Assembly (NCBI RefSeq): GCF_039909015.1
Contig: NZ_CP150919.1
Coordinates: 3,572,501 to 3,636,500 of the forward strand
Direction: 5' to 3'
Source of the DNA: Pseudomonas grandcourensis
GTDB taxonomy: Bacteria; Pseudomonadota; Gammaproteobacteria; Pseudomonadales; Pseudomonadaceae
Length of the DNA: 64,000 bases
Shown here: positions 54,179 to 63,700 of the stretch, piece after piece
Layout of the letters: each line of letters begins with the position of its first letter
How positions within the stretch are numbered: the first letter of the stretch is position 1
The notes under the pieces: model-generated
What the model was told of the DNA's origin: nothing
Databases searched by the model: none
The model's input: only the letters and a program-made list of their open reading frames with translations
Made by a program: the position numbers and the translations under genes

Positions 54179-55132
54179 ATGCCTGTGCAGATTGCAGTGC
54201 TTGATGATTGGCAGGATGTGGCGCGGGACGTGGTGGACTGGTCGGCGCTGGATGGCGTCGGGCAGGTGAGTTTTCTCCATGACTACCCCGCCGACAACCA
54301 GACCCTGGCCGAGCGCCTTGCCGGGTTCGAGGTGATCTGCGTGATGCGCGAGCGCACCCGGTTCGATGAAGACCTGCTGCGGCGCCTGCCGAAGCTCAAA
54401 CTGCTGGTGACCGGCGGCATGCGCAATGCGGCCCTGGACCTGAAAGCCGCCGCCGCGCTGGGCATTCAGGTCAGCGGCACCGACAGCTACAAACACGCCG
54501 CGCCGGAACTGACCTGGGCGCTGATCATGGCTGCGACCCGCAACCTGGTAGTCGAAGCCAATGCCCTGTGCGCCGGCCAATGGCAACAAGGCCTGGGTGG
54601 CGACCTGCATGGCAAGACACTGGCCATCCTCGGTCTGGGCAGCATCGGCCAGCGTGTCGCGCAGTTCGGTCAGGTGTTCGGCATGCGCGTCATCGCCTGG
54701 AGTGAAAACCTCACCGCCGAACGTGCGGCGCAAGTCGGTGTGACCTGTGTCAGCAAGCAGGAACTGTTCGAACAGGCCGATGTGCTGTCGGTGCACCTGG
54801 TGCTCAGCGAGCGCAGTCGCGGTCTGGTGGACGCCCAGGCACTGGGCTGGATGAAACCCACGGCGCTGCTGGTGAACACCGCTCGCGGCCCCATTGTCGA
54901 TGAAGCGGCGCTGATCAAGGCCCTGCAGAAACAACGGCTGGCCGGTGCCGCCCTGGACGTCTTCGAGCAGGAACCGCTGCCCGCCCACCATCCGTTCCGG
55001 ACCCTGGACAATGTATTGGCGACACCCCATGTCGGCTACGTGAGCCGGCAGAACTACCAGCTGTTTTTCTCGCAAATGATCGAGGACATTCAGGCCTGGT
55101 CGGAAGGCGCTCCGATTCGTCTGCTGGGTTGA
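54179..55132 (+). CDS. D-2-hydroxyacid dehydrogenase
   Basis: The 317-residue enzyme has the NAD-binding GLGSIGQRVAQFGQ near residue 150 and the catalytic Arg-Glu-His set: Arg in NTARGPIVDE, Glu in DVFEQEPLP and His in ATPHVGYVS. The family interconverts D-2-hydroxy acids and 2-oxo acids (glycerate, lactate, phosphoglycerate-like). The N-terminal half suits the broad D-isomer-specific group rather than SerA. It sits 13 bases after an exported hydrolase gene. A REPIN begins 8 bases after the stop. Confidence 0.9.
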   Translation: MPVQIAVLDDWQDVARDVVDWSALDGVGQVSFLHDYPADNQTLAERLAGFEVICVMRERTRFDEDLLRRLPKLKLLVTGGMRNAALDLKAAAALGIQVSGTDSYKHAAPELTWALIMAATRNLVVEANALCAGQWQQGLGGDLHGKTLAILGLGSIGQRVAQFGQVFGMRVIAWSENLTAERAAQVGVTCVSKQELFEQADVLSVHLVLSERSRGLVDAQALGWMKPTALLVNTARGPIVDEAALIKALQKQRLAGAALDVFEQEPLPAHHPFRTLDNVLATPHVGYVSRQNYQLFFSQMIEDIQAWSEGAPIRLLG

Positions 55133-55140
55133 TACTCCAA

Positions 55141-55230
55141 TGTGGGAGCGAGCCTGCTCGCGATAGCGGTGTATCAGCCGACATCAAAGTTGAATGACAC
55201 TCCGCATCGCGAGCAGGCTCGCTCCCACAG
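55141..55230. repeat. REPIN (inverted pair of REP elements)
   Basis: TGTGGGAGCGAGCCTGCTCG then CGATAGCGG, about 35 bases of loop, and CGAGCAGGCTCGCTCCCACA. Same orientation as the element at 23972, with C in place of T at the centre of the hairpin (GCCTGC). It ends the preceding operon. Confidence 0.92.
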
Positions 55231-55395
55231 GGATCTTCAGTGCACACAACGCTGCGCTATGTGCTTTCCTTGAAAACACCGCCAGTACGTAACGAATAAT
55301 TGTTCATGCTGCGGTGTTCTCATCACATCAACCTTACGCTGCGTCTGGCGAGGCGCGACTTGATCCGAAACCCATGAACCTGTGGAGCAAAGCCC

Positions 55396-55938
55396 ATGAA
55401 TATTCGTTTTGCTGTTCTGATGACCCCAGTGTTGCTGAGCGTTGCGTTGTCCGGCTCCCTCGCCATGGCCAACGGTGGTGGTGGCGGTGATGATATGCCC
55501 ACCAGGCCCAGCTGCCCGAAAGGTCAGGTGCTGGATACCCGATCGCAGCGGTGCGTCAAGCAGACCAGCAACCTGGTGCCGGACGAAGACCGCACCAACT
55601 ATGCCTATCAACTGGCCAAGGACGGGCGTTATGAAGAAGCCCTGGCCCTGCTCGACACGCTGAAACAGCCAAATACCGCAAAAGCGTTGAACTATCGCGG
55701 CTACGCCACGCGTAAACTGGGACGTACCGATGAAGGCATCGGCTATTACCTGCAATCGGTGAAACTCGACCCGCAGTACGCGCAGGTCCGCGAATACCTC
55801 GGCGAAGCCTATGTGGTCAAAGGCCGGCTGGATCTTGCACAGGAGCAACTGCAGCAGATCAAATCCATCTGTGGCAGTACTCAATGCGAGGAGTACCAGG
55901 ACCTGGCCGAAGCCATCAACGGTTCATCGAAAACCTGA
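55396..55938 (+). CDS. exported tetratricopeptide-repeat protein
   Basis: The 180-residue protein has a signal peptide (residues 1-26, AMA-N), a Gly-rich linker, a CPKGQVLDTRSQRC pair of cysteines and two to three TPR units from about residue 65 (NYAYQLAKDGRYEEALALLDTL, ALNYRGYATRKLGRTDEGIGYYLQSVKLDPQ, YLGEAYVVKGRLDLAQEQLQQI). A second Cys pair (CGSTQC) lies near the end. TPR arrays mediate protein contact. The ECF sigma-factor frame begins 24 bases after the stop, so this gene probably belongs to the same operon and may be regulated by, or sense for, that system. Confidence 0.88.
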   Translation: MNIRFAVLMTPVLLSVALSGSLAMANGGGGGDDMPTRPSCPKGQVLDTRSQRCVKQTSNLVPDEDRTNYAYQLAKDGRYEEALALLDTLKQPNTAKALNYRGYATRKLGRTDEGIGYYLQSVKLDPQYAQVREYLGEAYVVKGRLDLAQEQLQQIKSICGSTQCEEYQDLAEAINGSSKT

Positions 55939-55962
55939 CAACACGACCGGACGGAGGTCGCC

Positions 55963-56487
55963 ATCGCCAGCGATCAGGCTATACGAACGGAACTGAACCA
56001 GCATCTGGCGCGTTTATGGCGCTACGGCCTGCTGTTGTCCCGGCAACGGCATGTCGCCGATGACCTGGTGCAAGCCACGTGCGTGCGGGCGCTGGAACGG
56101 GCCGCGCAATACGTGCAGGGCACGCGCATGGACCATTGGCTGCTGAGCATTCTGCATTCGATCTGGCTCAACGAAGTCCGCGCCCGGCGGGTGCGCCAGG
56201 GTCAGGGTCAGGTAGACGCCGATCAGGCCTTGTCGTTCGATGGTGAATCCGTGGCCCAGACCCACGTGTTGGCGGCACAGGTCATCCGCCGCGTCGATGC
56301 CTTGCCCGAGGCCCAGCGCGAAACGGTGTTTCTCGCCTATGTCGAAGGCTTGTCCTACCGCGAAGTCGCCGAGGTGTTGCAAGTGCCCATCGGCACGGTC
56401 ATGAGTCGCCTGGCCGCCGCTCGGGCGAAACTGGCCGAATACCCACCGTTGCACACGGTGCCCACCCCTAACCGAGGAGAACATTGA
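55963..56487 (+). CDS. ECF sigma factor, apparent ATC start
   Basis: The 174-residue protein has sigma region 2 (ELNQHLARLWRYGLLLSRQRHVADDLVQATCVRALERA, residues about 11-48, with the -10 recognition helix after it) and region 4 (LPEAQRETVFLAYVEGLSYREVAEVLQVPIGTVMSRLAAARAKL, about 112-157). No ATG, GTG or TTG occurs in frame between the preceding TPR stop (55938) and 56035, and a start at that TTG would cut off part of region 2. GGAGG at 55953-55957 is 5 bases before an ATC codon, the only candidate at the right place; CTG at 55995 is a weaker choice. The anti-sigma gene starts in its stop codon. Confidence 0.78.
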   Translation: MASDQAIRTELNQHLARLWRYGLLLSRQRHVADDLVQATCVRALERAAQYVQGTRMDHWLLSILHSIWLNEVRARRVRQGQGQVDADQALSFDGESVAQTHVLAAQVIRRVDALPEAQRETVFLAYVEGLSYREVAEVLQVPIGTVMSRLAAARAKLAEYPPLHTVPTPNRGEH

Positions 56488-57248
56488 TGAACGCGATACC
56501 CTCGGACGAACAACTGGTAGCTTACCTCGACAACCAACTCGATACCGAGCAGCGAGCGCGCGTCGACGCGGCCGTCAGTGCCGACCCGATGCTCGGCCTG
56601 CGCCTGCAGTGGCTGGATCGCAGCAGCTTGCCGTTCAAGGACGCCTACGATGAACTGGCCCGGCAGGCGCCGGTCGATCGCCTGCAAGCCATGCTCGCCA
56701 CGATGCCCTCACCCGCCCGCCCCGGGCTCAGTCGACGCTGGTTCCTCGCCGCCGCGGCCGGGCTATTGGCCGGCGGCGTGCTGGCGGACCGCTTGTTCCT
56801 CGGCTGGCAAGCGAGCCGGCAGACACATAACTGGCGCGGCCTGGTGGCCGATTACATGGCGCTCTACGTGCCGGAAACCCTGGATCACTTGCCCGGCGAT
56901 GAAGCCGCGCAACGGGCACAACTGCGCACCATCGATGCGCGTCTGGGCCTCAACCTCGCACCGGCAAAACTGAGCCTGCCCCGTGCCGAGTTCAAGCGCG
57001 CGCAAATCCTCGAGTACGACGGTGCGCCCATCGCCCAGATCACCTACCTCGATCCGGCGCACGGCCCCATGGCGCTGTGCGTCACCCGCTCCAACAGCGG
57101 CAGCCGCCATTTCGCCCGGGAACAGCGGCGCGAGCTGAATATCGTCTATTGGGCCGACATGGAACACGCCTGGATGCTGATCGGGCATCAGCCGATGGCG
57201 GATCTGGAGGAGATGGCGAAGCTGTTGCGCAGTCGCCTCAGTACCTGA
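56487..57248 (+). CDS. anti-sigma factor (RsiW/ChrR-like family, membrane type)
   Basis: The 253-residue protein starts in the sigma-factor stop (TGATG). Residues 1-75 form the zinc-independent anti-sigma helices (SDEQLVAYLDNQLDTEQRARVDAAVSADP), a single membrane segment follows at about 90-110 (RRWFLAAAAGLLAGGVLADRLFL), and residues 115-253 are periplasmic, with LGLNLAPAKLSLPRAEFKRAQILEYDGAPIAQITYLDP typical of the DUF4880-free anti-sigma periplasmic domain. It would hold the ECF sigma factor at the membrane until an unknown envelope signal. It is convergent with the histidine kinase gene across 47 bases. Confidence 0.87.
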   Translation: MNAIPSDEQLVAYLDNQLDTEQRARVDAAVSADPMLGLRLQWLDRSSLPFKDAYDELARQAPVDRLQAMLATMPSPARPGLSRRWFLAAAAGLLAGGVLADRLFLGWQASRQTHNWRGLVADYMALYVPETLDHLPGDEAAQRAQLRTIDARLGLNLAPAKLSLPRAEFKRAQILEYDGAPIAQITYLDPAHGPMALCVTRSNSGSRHFAREQRRELNIVYWADMEHAWMLIGHQPMADLEEMAKLLRSRLST

Positions 57249-57295
57249 GAAACCTTGGCTCAACGCAGGCGCTGCACCAGCGCCTGCAAAGCGCG

Positions 57296-58597
57296 TCAGG
57301 CCGAAGCCGGCAACCACAAGCGAAACCGCGCTCCGCCCAGCGGCGAGGCTTCCACCGTCAGCGTGCCGCCCTGGGCCTCCAGTGCCCGGCGGCTGATCGC
57401 CAGTCCCAGGCCGAAACCACCCGTGGCGCGATCGCGGCTGCGGTCGAGGCGGTAGAAGGGTTCGAAGATCCGCTCGCGCTCGTCGTCCGGAATGCCAATG
57501 CCGTCATCGTCGACCCAGATCTCACAACCGCCGGCATAGACCTGCACCCCGATCTGAATGCGCTTTTCGCAGTAGCGCATGGCGTTGCGCAGCAGGTTCT
57601 GCAAGGCGCGGGCGGTCAGGCGCGGGTCCAGGCTGAAGCGTTCGAACTGGCCGTGGAGCAGCACGTCGATGACGATTTCCGGGGATTCCTGTTCTTCGTC
57701 GACGCTGCCGAGAATGCTGTCGATGAACTCATCCAGCGACACTCCGACCTGCTCCGGTAGCCGTGCCGGGTTTTGCAGGCGGCTGTAGGACAGCAGCTCC
57801 AGCACCAACTCATCGAGTTCCCGAATGTGCGCCACCAGGCTCTGCAGGCGTTCGCGGCTGGCCGCCGGCAAGTCGTCGGACAGGGCCAGCGCCAGGCCGA
57901 AGTCCAGGCGCGTCAGCGGCGTGCGCAATTCGTGGGACACCGCATTGAGCAAGTCCCGCTGCTGGTTGAGCAGGTTCTCGATGTCGCCGGCCATGGTGTC
58001 GAACACACTGGCCAGGCTGCCGATGTTGGAATTCGGGGAGATTTGCGTGCGCTCGCCCAAGTGACCCTTGCCAAAGCGTTCGGCCGCGCCCTTGAGGCGC
58101 TCCAGGTCACGCCAGTGCGGGCGCAGCCACAGCAACAGGCACGCGAGCATGGTCGCGCCGATCAGGACGTTGATGCTCCAGTACAACAGGTTGACGTCCA
58201 GCGGGTCCGGTGGCACGACCATTTGCACCACGGTGCGCTCATTCAGCGGCGCGACCGCCAGCGTGCGCCAGCCCCAGTCGCCCACGTGCACGACGTTCTC
58301 GCCGCGGCGCAAGCGCTGCTGTTCATCAGGGGTCAGGCTGCTGTCGTCATTGCTGCTGAGCACGATGTGCAGAGGAGAGAAGTCCTTGTCCATTTCAGCG
58401 GCCAGGGCCGGCCACTGTTCGGCTGGGACCCCGTGAAACTGTTTGACGATCAGCGTTTGCAGTCCTCGCGAGTAATCGAGGTTGTAGGTGACAAAGCGCT
58501 CGTGGAACACCTTGACCACCAGATCCGGCACCAGGTAAATCGCGGCGCTGAACGAGACGATGGTCACCAGGTACAAACGAAAGAGGATTCTGAACAT
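57296..58597 (-). CDS. sensor histidine kinase (RstB-like)
   Basis: The 433-residue kinase has a first membrane segment (residues 5-25), a periplasmic sensor (about 30-138), a second segment (139-158), a HAMP linker, the phosphoacceptor His222 in AVSHELRTPLTR, the N-box near Asn334-Asn338 (ALQNLLRNAMRYC), and the ATP-lid motifs DDDGIGIPDDERERIFEPFYR and GGFGLGLAI. The sensor domain resembles RstB. It starts 4 bases after the response-regulator stop, so the two are cotranscribed. The signal is unknown; position suggests control of the divergent efflux pump. Confidence 0.93.
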   Translation of the reverse strand: MFRILFRLYLVTIVSFSAAIYLVPDLVVKVFHERFVTYNLDYSRGLQTLIVKQFHGVPAEQWPALAAEMDKDFSPLHIVLSSNDDSSLTPDEQQRLRRGENVVHVGDWGWRTLAVAPLNERTVVQMVVPPDPLDVNLLYWSINVLIGATMLACLLLWLRPHWRDLERLKGAAERFGKGHLGERTQISPNSNIGSLASVFDTMAGDIENLLNQQRDLLNAVSHELRTPLTRLDFGLALALSDDLPAASRERLQSLVAHIRELDELVLELLSYSRLQNPARLPEQVGVSLDEFIDSILGSVDEEQESPEIVIDVLLHGQFERFSLDPRLTARALQNLLRNAMRYCEKRIQIGVQVYAGGCEIWVDDDGIGIPDDERERIFEPFYRLDRSRDRATGGFGLGLAISRRALEAQGGTLTVEASPLGGARFRLWLPASA

Positions 58598-58601
58598 CGG
58601 C

Positions 58602-59303
58602 TCAGCATTCCCACTCGGAACGGCTGAACAGGTAACCCTTGCCCCACACGGTCTTGATCTTGCGCGCCTCGCCGGCGTGGTCGTCGAACTTGCGTCGCAG
58701 CTTGGAAATCGCCACGTCCACCGAACGGTCGGTGCCATTGAATTCGATGCCGCGCAGGCGTTGCAGGATCTGGTCGCGGCTCAGTACTTCGCCAGCATGC
58801 CGGGCCAGCACCACCAGCAGGTTGTACTCGCCGCTGGACAGTTCCACCAGCTGATCGCGCCAGGTCACGGTGCGCTCGGACAAGTCGATGCACAGGTTGC
58901 CCATCAGAATGCGGTCGTTGGCGGTCTGCGGCTCGCTGAGGCTGCTGCGGCGCAGCAAGGTCCGCACCCGGGCCAGCAGCACCCGTGGCTCGCAGGGCTT
59001 GGTGACGTAGTCGTCGGCACCCATTTCCAGGCCCAGGACCTGGTCATGGCTGTCGTCGCGGGCGGTGAGCATCAGGATCGGCAAGCTCGCCGAATCGGCG
59101 CGCAGCAGGCGACAGACTTGCAGGCCGTCGAGGCCGGGCAGCATCAGGTCGAGGATCACCAGGTCCGGCGGATTGAGCCGCGCACGTTCGCGCACATGGT
59201 CACCTCGACCGATCACGCTGACGGAATAACCGTTGCGTTCCAGGTAGCTGGCAATCAGTTCGGCGAGGGCGGTGTCGTCTTCGACCAGGAGGATGTTGGG
59301 CAT
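58602..59303 (-). CDS. OmpR-family response regulator (RstA-like)
   Basis: The 233-residue regulator has a receiver domain with the acidic pocket (Glu8, Asp9, Asp10), phosphoacceptor Asp52 in VILDLMLPG and Lys102 in YVTKP, and an OmpR winged helix from about residue 130 (LSSGEYNLLVVLARHAGEVLSRDQILQRLRGIEFNGTDRSVDVAISKLRRKFD). It is first in a two-gene operon with the kinase and is divergent from the RND efflux genes across 293 bases containing a REPIN. The RstA-type relationship is by family pattern. Confidence 0.93.
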   Translation of the reverse strand: MPNILLVEDDTALAELIASYLERNGYSVSVIGRGDHVRERARLNPPDLVILDLMLPGLDGLQVCRLLRADSASLPILMLTARDDSHDQVLGLEMGADDYVTKPCEPRVLLARVRTLLRRSSLSEPQTANDRILMGNLCIDLSERTVTWRDQLVELSSGEYNLLVVLARHAGEVLSRDQILQRLRGIEFNGTDRSVDVAISKLRRKFDDHAGEARKIKTVWGKGYLFSRSEWEC

Positions 59304-59344
59304 GGGGTGTTTCCAGAAAGTGCTTTAGCGTCTGTTCCGGCCTC

Positions 59345-59435
59345 TTCGCGGGCAAGCCCGCTCCCACAGGGATTTGAGGTGAACACAAATGATATGAACA
59401 CCACCGACCACTGTGGGAGCGGGCTTGCCCGCGAA
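59345..59435. repeat. REPIN, outward-facing and diverged
   Basis: TTCGCGGGCAAGCCCGCTCC comes first and CTGTGGGAGCGGGCTTGCCC about 40 bases later. The core carries GCGGGC instead of the GCGAGC seen elsewhere, but the compensating changes keep both hairpins intact. The halves face outward like those at 29579. It lies between the two-component system and the efflux genes. Confidence 0.88.
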
Positions 59436-59596
59436 AGCAATCTGTCAGGCGCAATAGAAATCAAGGACTGCAGGATATACGCCCTGACCCACACCTGAGT
59501 AAAACCCTTACACAATTTCACACAGCACCAACAAAGCTTCACCGCTACCCTCGCCTTCGCCCAGTAGGATGCTGGGGGTCTTTATTGGGGTATGAC

Positions 59597-60754
59597 ATGT
59601 CGAAGAATCTGCTTGCCAGGCTCAGCCTGATTGCACTGGCGTTGGCACTGGCCGCGTGTGACAAGTCCTCGAATGCCGAGGAACAGGCGCCGCTGGCCAC
59701 GGTTCGCATCGAAACCATCGAAGCGCGGCCACTGACCATCAGCAGCGAACTGAGCGGGCGCATTGCCGCACCGCGCATGGCCGAAGTGCGTGCCCGCGTG
59801 GCTGGCGTGGTGTTGCAGCGCACCTTCCGTGAAGGCAGCGACGTGAAACAGGGCGATGTGTTGTTCCGCATCGACCCGGCGCCGTTCAAGGCTGACCTGG
59901 ACAGCGCCGAAGCGGCGTTGCGCAAGGCCGAAGCCAACGCGTTCCAGGCCCGGCTGCAGGAGCAGCGCTACGCCCGGTTGATCGACGACAAGGCCATTAG
60001 TGGCCAGGACTACGACAACGCCCGGGCCAACGCCCGGCAGAGTGCCGCCGATGTTGCCGGCAACAAGGCCGCAGTGGAACGCGCCCGCTTGAACCTCGGT
60101 TACGCCACCGTCACCGCGCCTATTTCCGGGCGTATCGGTCGCGCGCTGGTCACCGAAGGCGCGCTGGTCGGGCAGAACGAAACCACGCCGCTGGCATTGA
60201 TTCAGCAACTGAACCCGATTCATGCCGACCTGACCCAGTCCACCCGCGAACTCAATGAACTGCGCCGCGCCTTCCGTTCCGGTCAGTTGCAGCAGGTCGG
60301 CCAGGACCAGGCCAAGGCCACGCTGATCCAGGATGACGGCAGCCTCTACCCGCTGCCGGGCAAGATGCTGTTCAGCGACATCACCGTCGACCCGGGCACC
60401 GGCCAGATCATCCTGCGCAGCGAGTTCCCCAACCCCGACCTCGACTTGTTGCCCGGCAGCTTCGTGCGCGTACGCCTGGAACAAGCGGTCAACCAGCAGG
60501 GTATCAGCGTGCCGCAACGGGCCATCCAGCGCGACAGCGCTGGCATCGCCCAGGTGCTGCTGCTCGACGCCGAACAGCGGGTCGGCCAGCAACCGGTCGA
60601 ACTGGGCGCCGTGCAGAACGATCGCTGGATCGTCACCAGCGGCCTGAAGGCAGGCGACCGCATCGTCATCGAGGGCCTGCAGCACGTCCGCCCCGGCGAG
60701 AAAGTGCAGATCGACGACACCCCTCTTCCACTTGCCCAGGCGACTGGTCAGTAA
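59597..60754 (+). CDS. RND efflux periplasmic adaptor (membrane fusion) lipoprotein
   Basis: The 385-residue protein has a lipoprotein signal peptide with lipobox LAAC (Cys21), then the usual adaptor order: membrane-proximal, beta-barrel, lipoyl (GVVLQRTFREGSDVKQGDVLFRIDPAPFKADLDSAEAALRKAEA, around residue 75-110) and alpha-hairpin, and lipoyl return (LGYATVTAPISGRIGRALVTEGALV). It bridges the inner-membrane pump and an outer-membrane channel. The pump gene follows after 15 bases. The nearest named homologue (for example among MexJ, MexV or MexE) cannot be decided by eye. Confidence 0.93.
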   Translation: MSKNLLARLSLIALALALAACDKSSNAEEQAPLATVRIETIEARPLTISSELSGRIAAPRMAEVRARVAGVVLQRTFREGSDVKQGDVLFRIDPAPFKADLDSAEAALRKAEANAFQARLQEQRYARLIDDKAISGQDYDNARANARQSAADVAGNKAAVERARLNLGYATVTAPISGRIGRALVTEGALVGQNETTPLALIQQLNPIHADLTQSTRELNELRRAFRSGQLQQVGQDQAKATLIQDDGSLYPLPGKMLFSDITVDPGTGQIILRSEFPNPDLDLLPGSFVRVRLEQAVNQQGISVPQRAIQRDSAGIAQVLLLDAEQRVGQQPVELGAVQNDRWIVTSGLKAGDRIVIEGLQHVRPGEKVQIDDTPLPLAQATGQ

Positions 60755-60769
60755 GCAGGACGCTTTTTT

Positions 60770-63700
60770 ATGCCGCAGTTCTTTATCGACCGCCCGGTGT
60801 TCGCCTGGGTGGTTGCCTTGTTCATCCTGCTGGCCGGTGCGCTGGCCATTCCGCAACTACCGGTGGCGCAATACCCGGATGTTGCGCCGCCACAAATCGA
60901 AATCTACGCCGTGTACCCGGGCGCTTCGGCGCAAACCGTGGACGAGAGCGTGGTCAGCCTGATCGAGGAAGAGCTCAACGGCGCCGATCACCTGTTGTAT
61001 TTCGAATCCCAGAGCAGCCTGGGCAGCGCCACCGTCAAGGCCACCTTCCAGCCGGGCACCAACCCGGAACTGGCCCAGGTGGATGTGCAGAACCGCCTGA
61101 AAGCCGTTGAGTCTCGCCTGCCGCAAGCGGTCATCCAGCAAGGTTTGCAGGTGGAGAAAGTCTCCTCCGGTTTCCTGCTGCTGATCACCCTGACCTCCAG
61201 CGACGGCAAGCTCGACGACGTGGCGCTCAGCGATTACCTGGCGCGCAACGTGATGAACGAGGTCAAGCGTCTGGACGGCGTCGGCAAGGCGCAGCTGTAC
61301 GGCGCCGAGCGGGCGATGCGGATCTGGATCGACCCGCAGAAACTGCTCGCCTTCAACCTGACGCCGGCGGACGTCAACACCGCCATCGTCGCGCAAAACG
61401 CCCAGGTATCAGCGGGCAGCATCGGCGATCTGCCGACCCGCACCACCCAGGAAATCACCGCGACCATTCTGGTCAAGGGCCAGTTGTCGACCCCCGAAGA
61501 GTTTGCCGACATCGTCCTCAAGGCCAACCCGGACGGCTCGACCGTGCGCATCAGTGATGTGGCGCGGGTCGAAATCGGTAGCCAGGAATACCAGTTTTCC
61601 ACGCGCCTGAACGGCAAGCCGTCCACCGCCGTCGCGGTGCAGTTGTCACCCGGCGCCAACGCCCTGAACACCGCGACCCTGGTACGGGCGAAGATGGATG
61701 AGCTCAAGCGCTACTTCCCGGCGAACGTCGAGTACTCGATCCCGTACGACACCTCGCCTTTCGTCAAGGTCTCGATCACCAAGGTGGTTTACACCCTCGG
61801 CGAGGCGATGCTGCTGGTGTTCGCGGTGATGTTCCTGTTCCTGCAAAACATCCGCTACACGCTGATCCCGACGCTGGTGGTGCCGGTGGCGTTGATGGGC
61901 ACCTTTGCGACCATGCTGGCGCTGGGGTTTTCGATCAACGTGCTGACCATGTTCGGCATGGTACTGGCGATCGGCATTCTGGTGGACGACGCCATCGTGG
62001 TGGTGGAGAACGTCGAGCGCATCATGGCCACCGAGGGCCTGTCGCCCAAGGAAGCCACGCGCAAGGCCATGAAGCAGATTACCGGGGCCATCATCGGCAT
62101 CACCCTGGTGCTGGTCGCGGTGTTCATTCCGATGGCGTTCATGCAGGGCTCGGTCGGGGTGATCTACCAGCAGTTCTCGCTGTCGATGGCCACCTCGATC
62201 CTGTTCTCGGCCTTCCTCGCCCTGACCTTGACCCCAGCCCTGTGCGCGACGCTGCTCAAGCCGATTGCCAAAGGCGAGCGCCATGAAAAGTCCGGATTCT
62301 TCGGCTGGTTCAACCGTCGCTTCGAACAACTGACCGACCGTTATCAGGGCTGGGTCGCCTACGCGTTGAAACGTACCGGGCGCTACCTGCTGATCTACGG
62401 TGTGCTGCTGATCGGTCTGGGCCTGGCCTTCAGTCGCCTGCCCTCCTCGTTCCTGCCGGTGGAAGACCAGGGTTACACCATCACCGACATCCAGTTGCCG
62501 CCGGGGGCGAGCAAGAATCGCACGGTGCAGGTGGCCGAGCAGGTTGAAGCGCACAACGCCGGCGAGCCGGGTATTCGCGACAGAGTGGTGATTCTCGGAT
62601 TCAGCTTCTCCGGCAGCGGGCAGAATGCGGCGCTGGCGTTCAGCACACTCAAGGACTGGTCCGAGCGTGGCAGCGACGACTCGGCGGCTTCGATTGCCGA
62701 CCGGGCCAACGTCGCCCTCAGCCAGATCAAGGACGCAGTGACCTTCGCCGTGCTGCCGCCGCCCGTGGATGGCCTGGGTACGTCCAGCGGCTTCGAGTTC
62801 CGCCTGCAGGATCGCGGTGGTCTCGGCCATGAGAAGTTGATGGAAGCCCGCACCGGGTTACTCGCGGCGGCGGAAAAAAGCCCGATCCTGATGAACGTGC
62901 GCGAAAGCGCCCTGGCCGAGGCACCGCAGGTGCAATTGGTGGTCGACCGCAAGCAGGCCAACGCGCTGGGGGTGTCCTTTGCCGACGTCGGCAACGTGCT
63001 GTCCACGGCCGTGGGCTCTGCCTACATCAACGACTTCCCCAATCAGGGGCGGATGCAGCGTGTCGTGGTGCAGGCCGAGGGCGACCAGCGCAGCCAGGTG
63101 GAAGACCTGCTGAAAATTCACGTGCGCAACACCCACGGAAAAATGGTGCCCTTGTCGGCCTTCGTGCAGGCCAAGTGGACCCAGGGCCCTGCGCAGTTGA
63201 CCCGCTACAACGGCTACCCGGCGATCAGTATTTCCGGTGAACCGACCCCGGGCCACAGCACCGGTGAGGCCATGGCCGAGATCGAGCGGCTGGTGGCGCA
63301 AGGCCCGGCGGGCCTGGGCCAGGAATGGACCGGGCTGTCGTTGCAGGAGCGTTTGTCCGGCAGCCAGGCGCCGATCCTGCTGGGGCTGTCGCTGCTGATT
63401 GTGTTCCTGTGTCTGGCGGCGTTGTACGAGAGCTGGTCGATCCCGACCTCGGTGCTGCTGGTGGTGCCGCTGGGCGTGCTCGGCGCGGTGCTGGCGGTGA
63501 CCTTGCGCGGGATGCCCAACGACGTGTTCTTCAAGGTCGGACTGATCACCATCATCGGCCTGTCGGCGAAGAACGCCATCCTGATCATCGAATTCGCCAA
63601 AAGCCTGTACGACGAAGGCCACGACCTGATCGACGCCACCCTGCAAGCGGCACGCCTGCGGTTGCGGCCGATTGTCATGACCTCCCTGGCGTTCATCCTT

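Noticed and set aside
56035..56487. Annotating the ECF sigma gene from the TTG at 56035
   Set aside because: This start deletes the beginning of sigma region 2 and has no ribosome binding site; the GGAGG-preceded ATC fits better.
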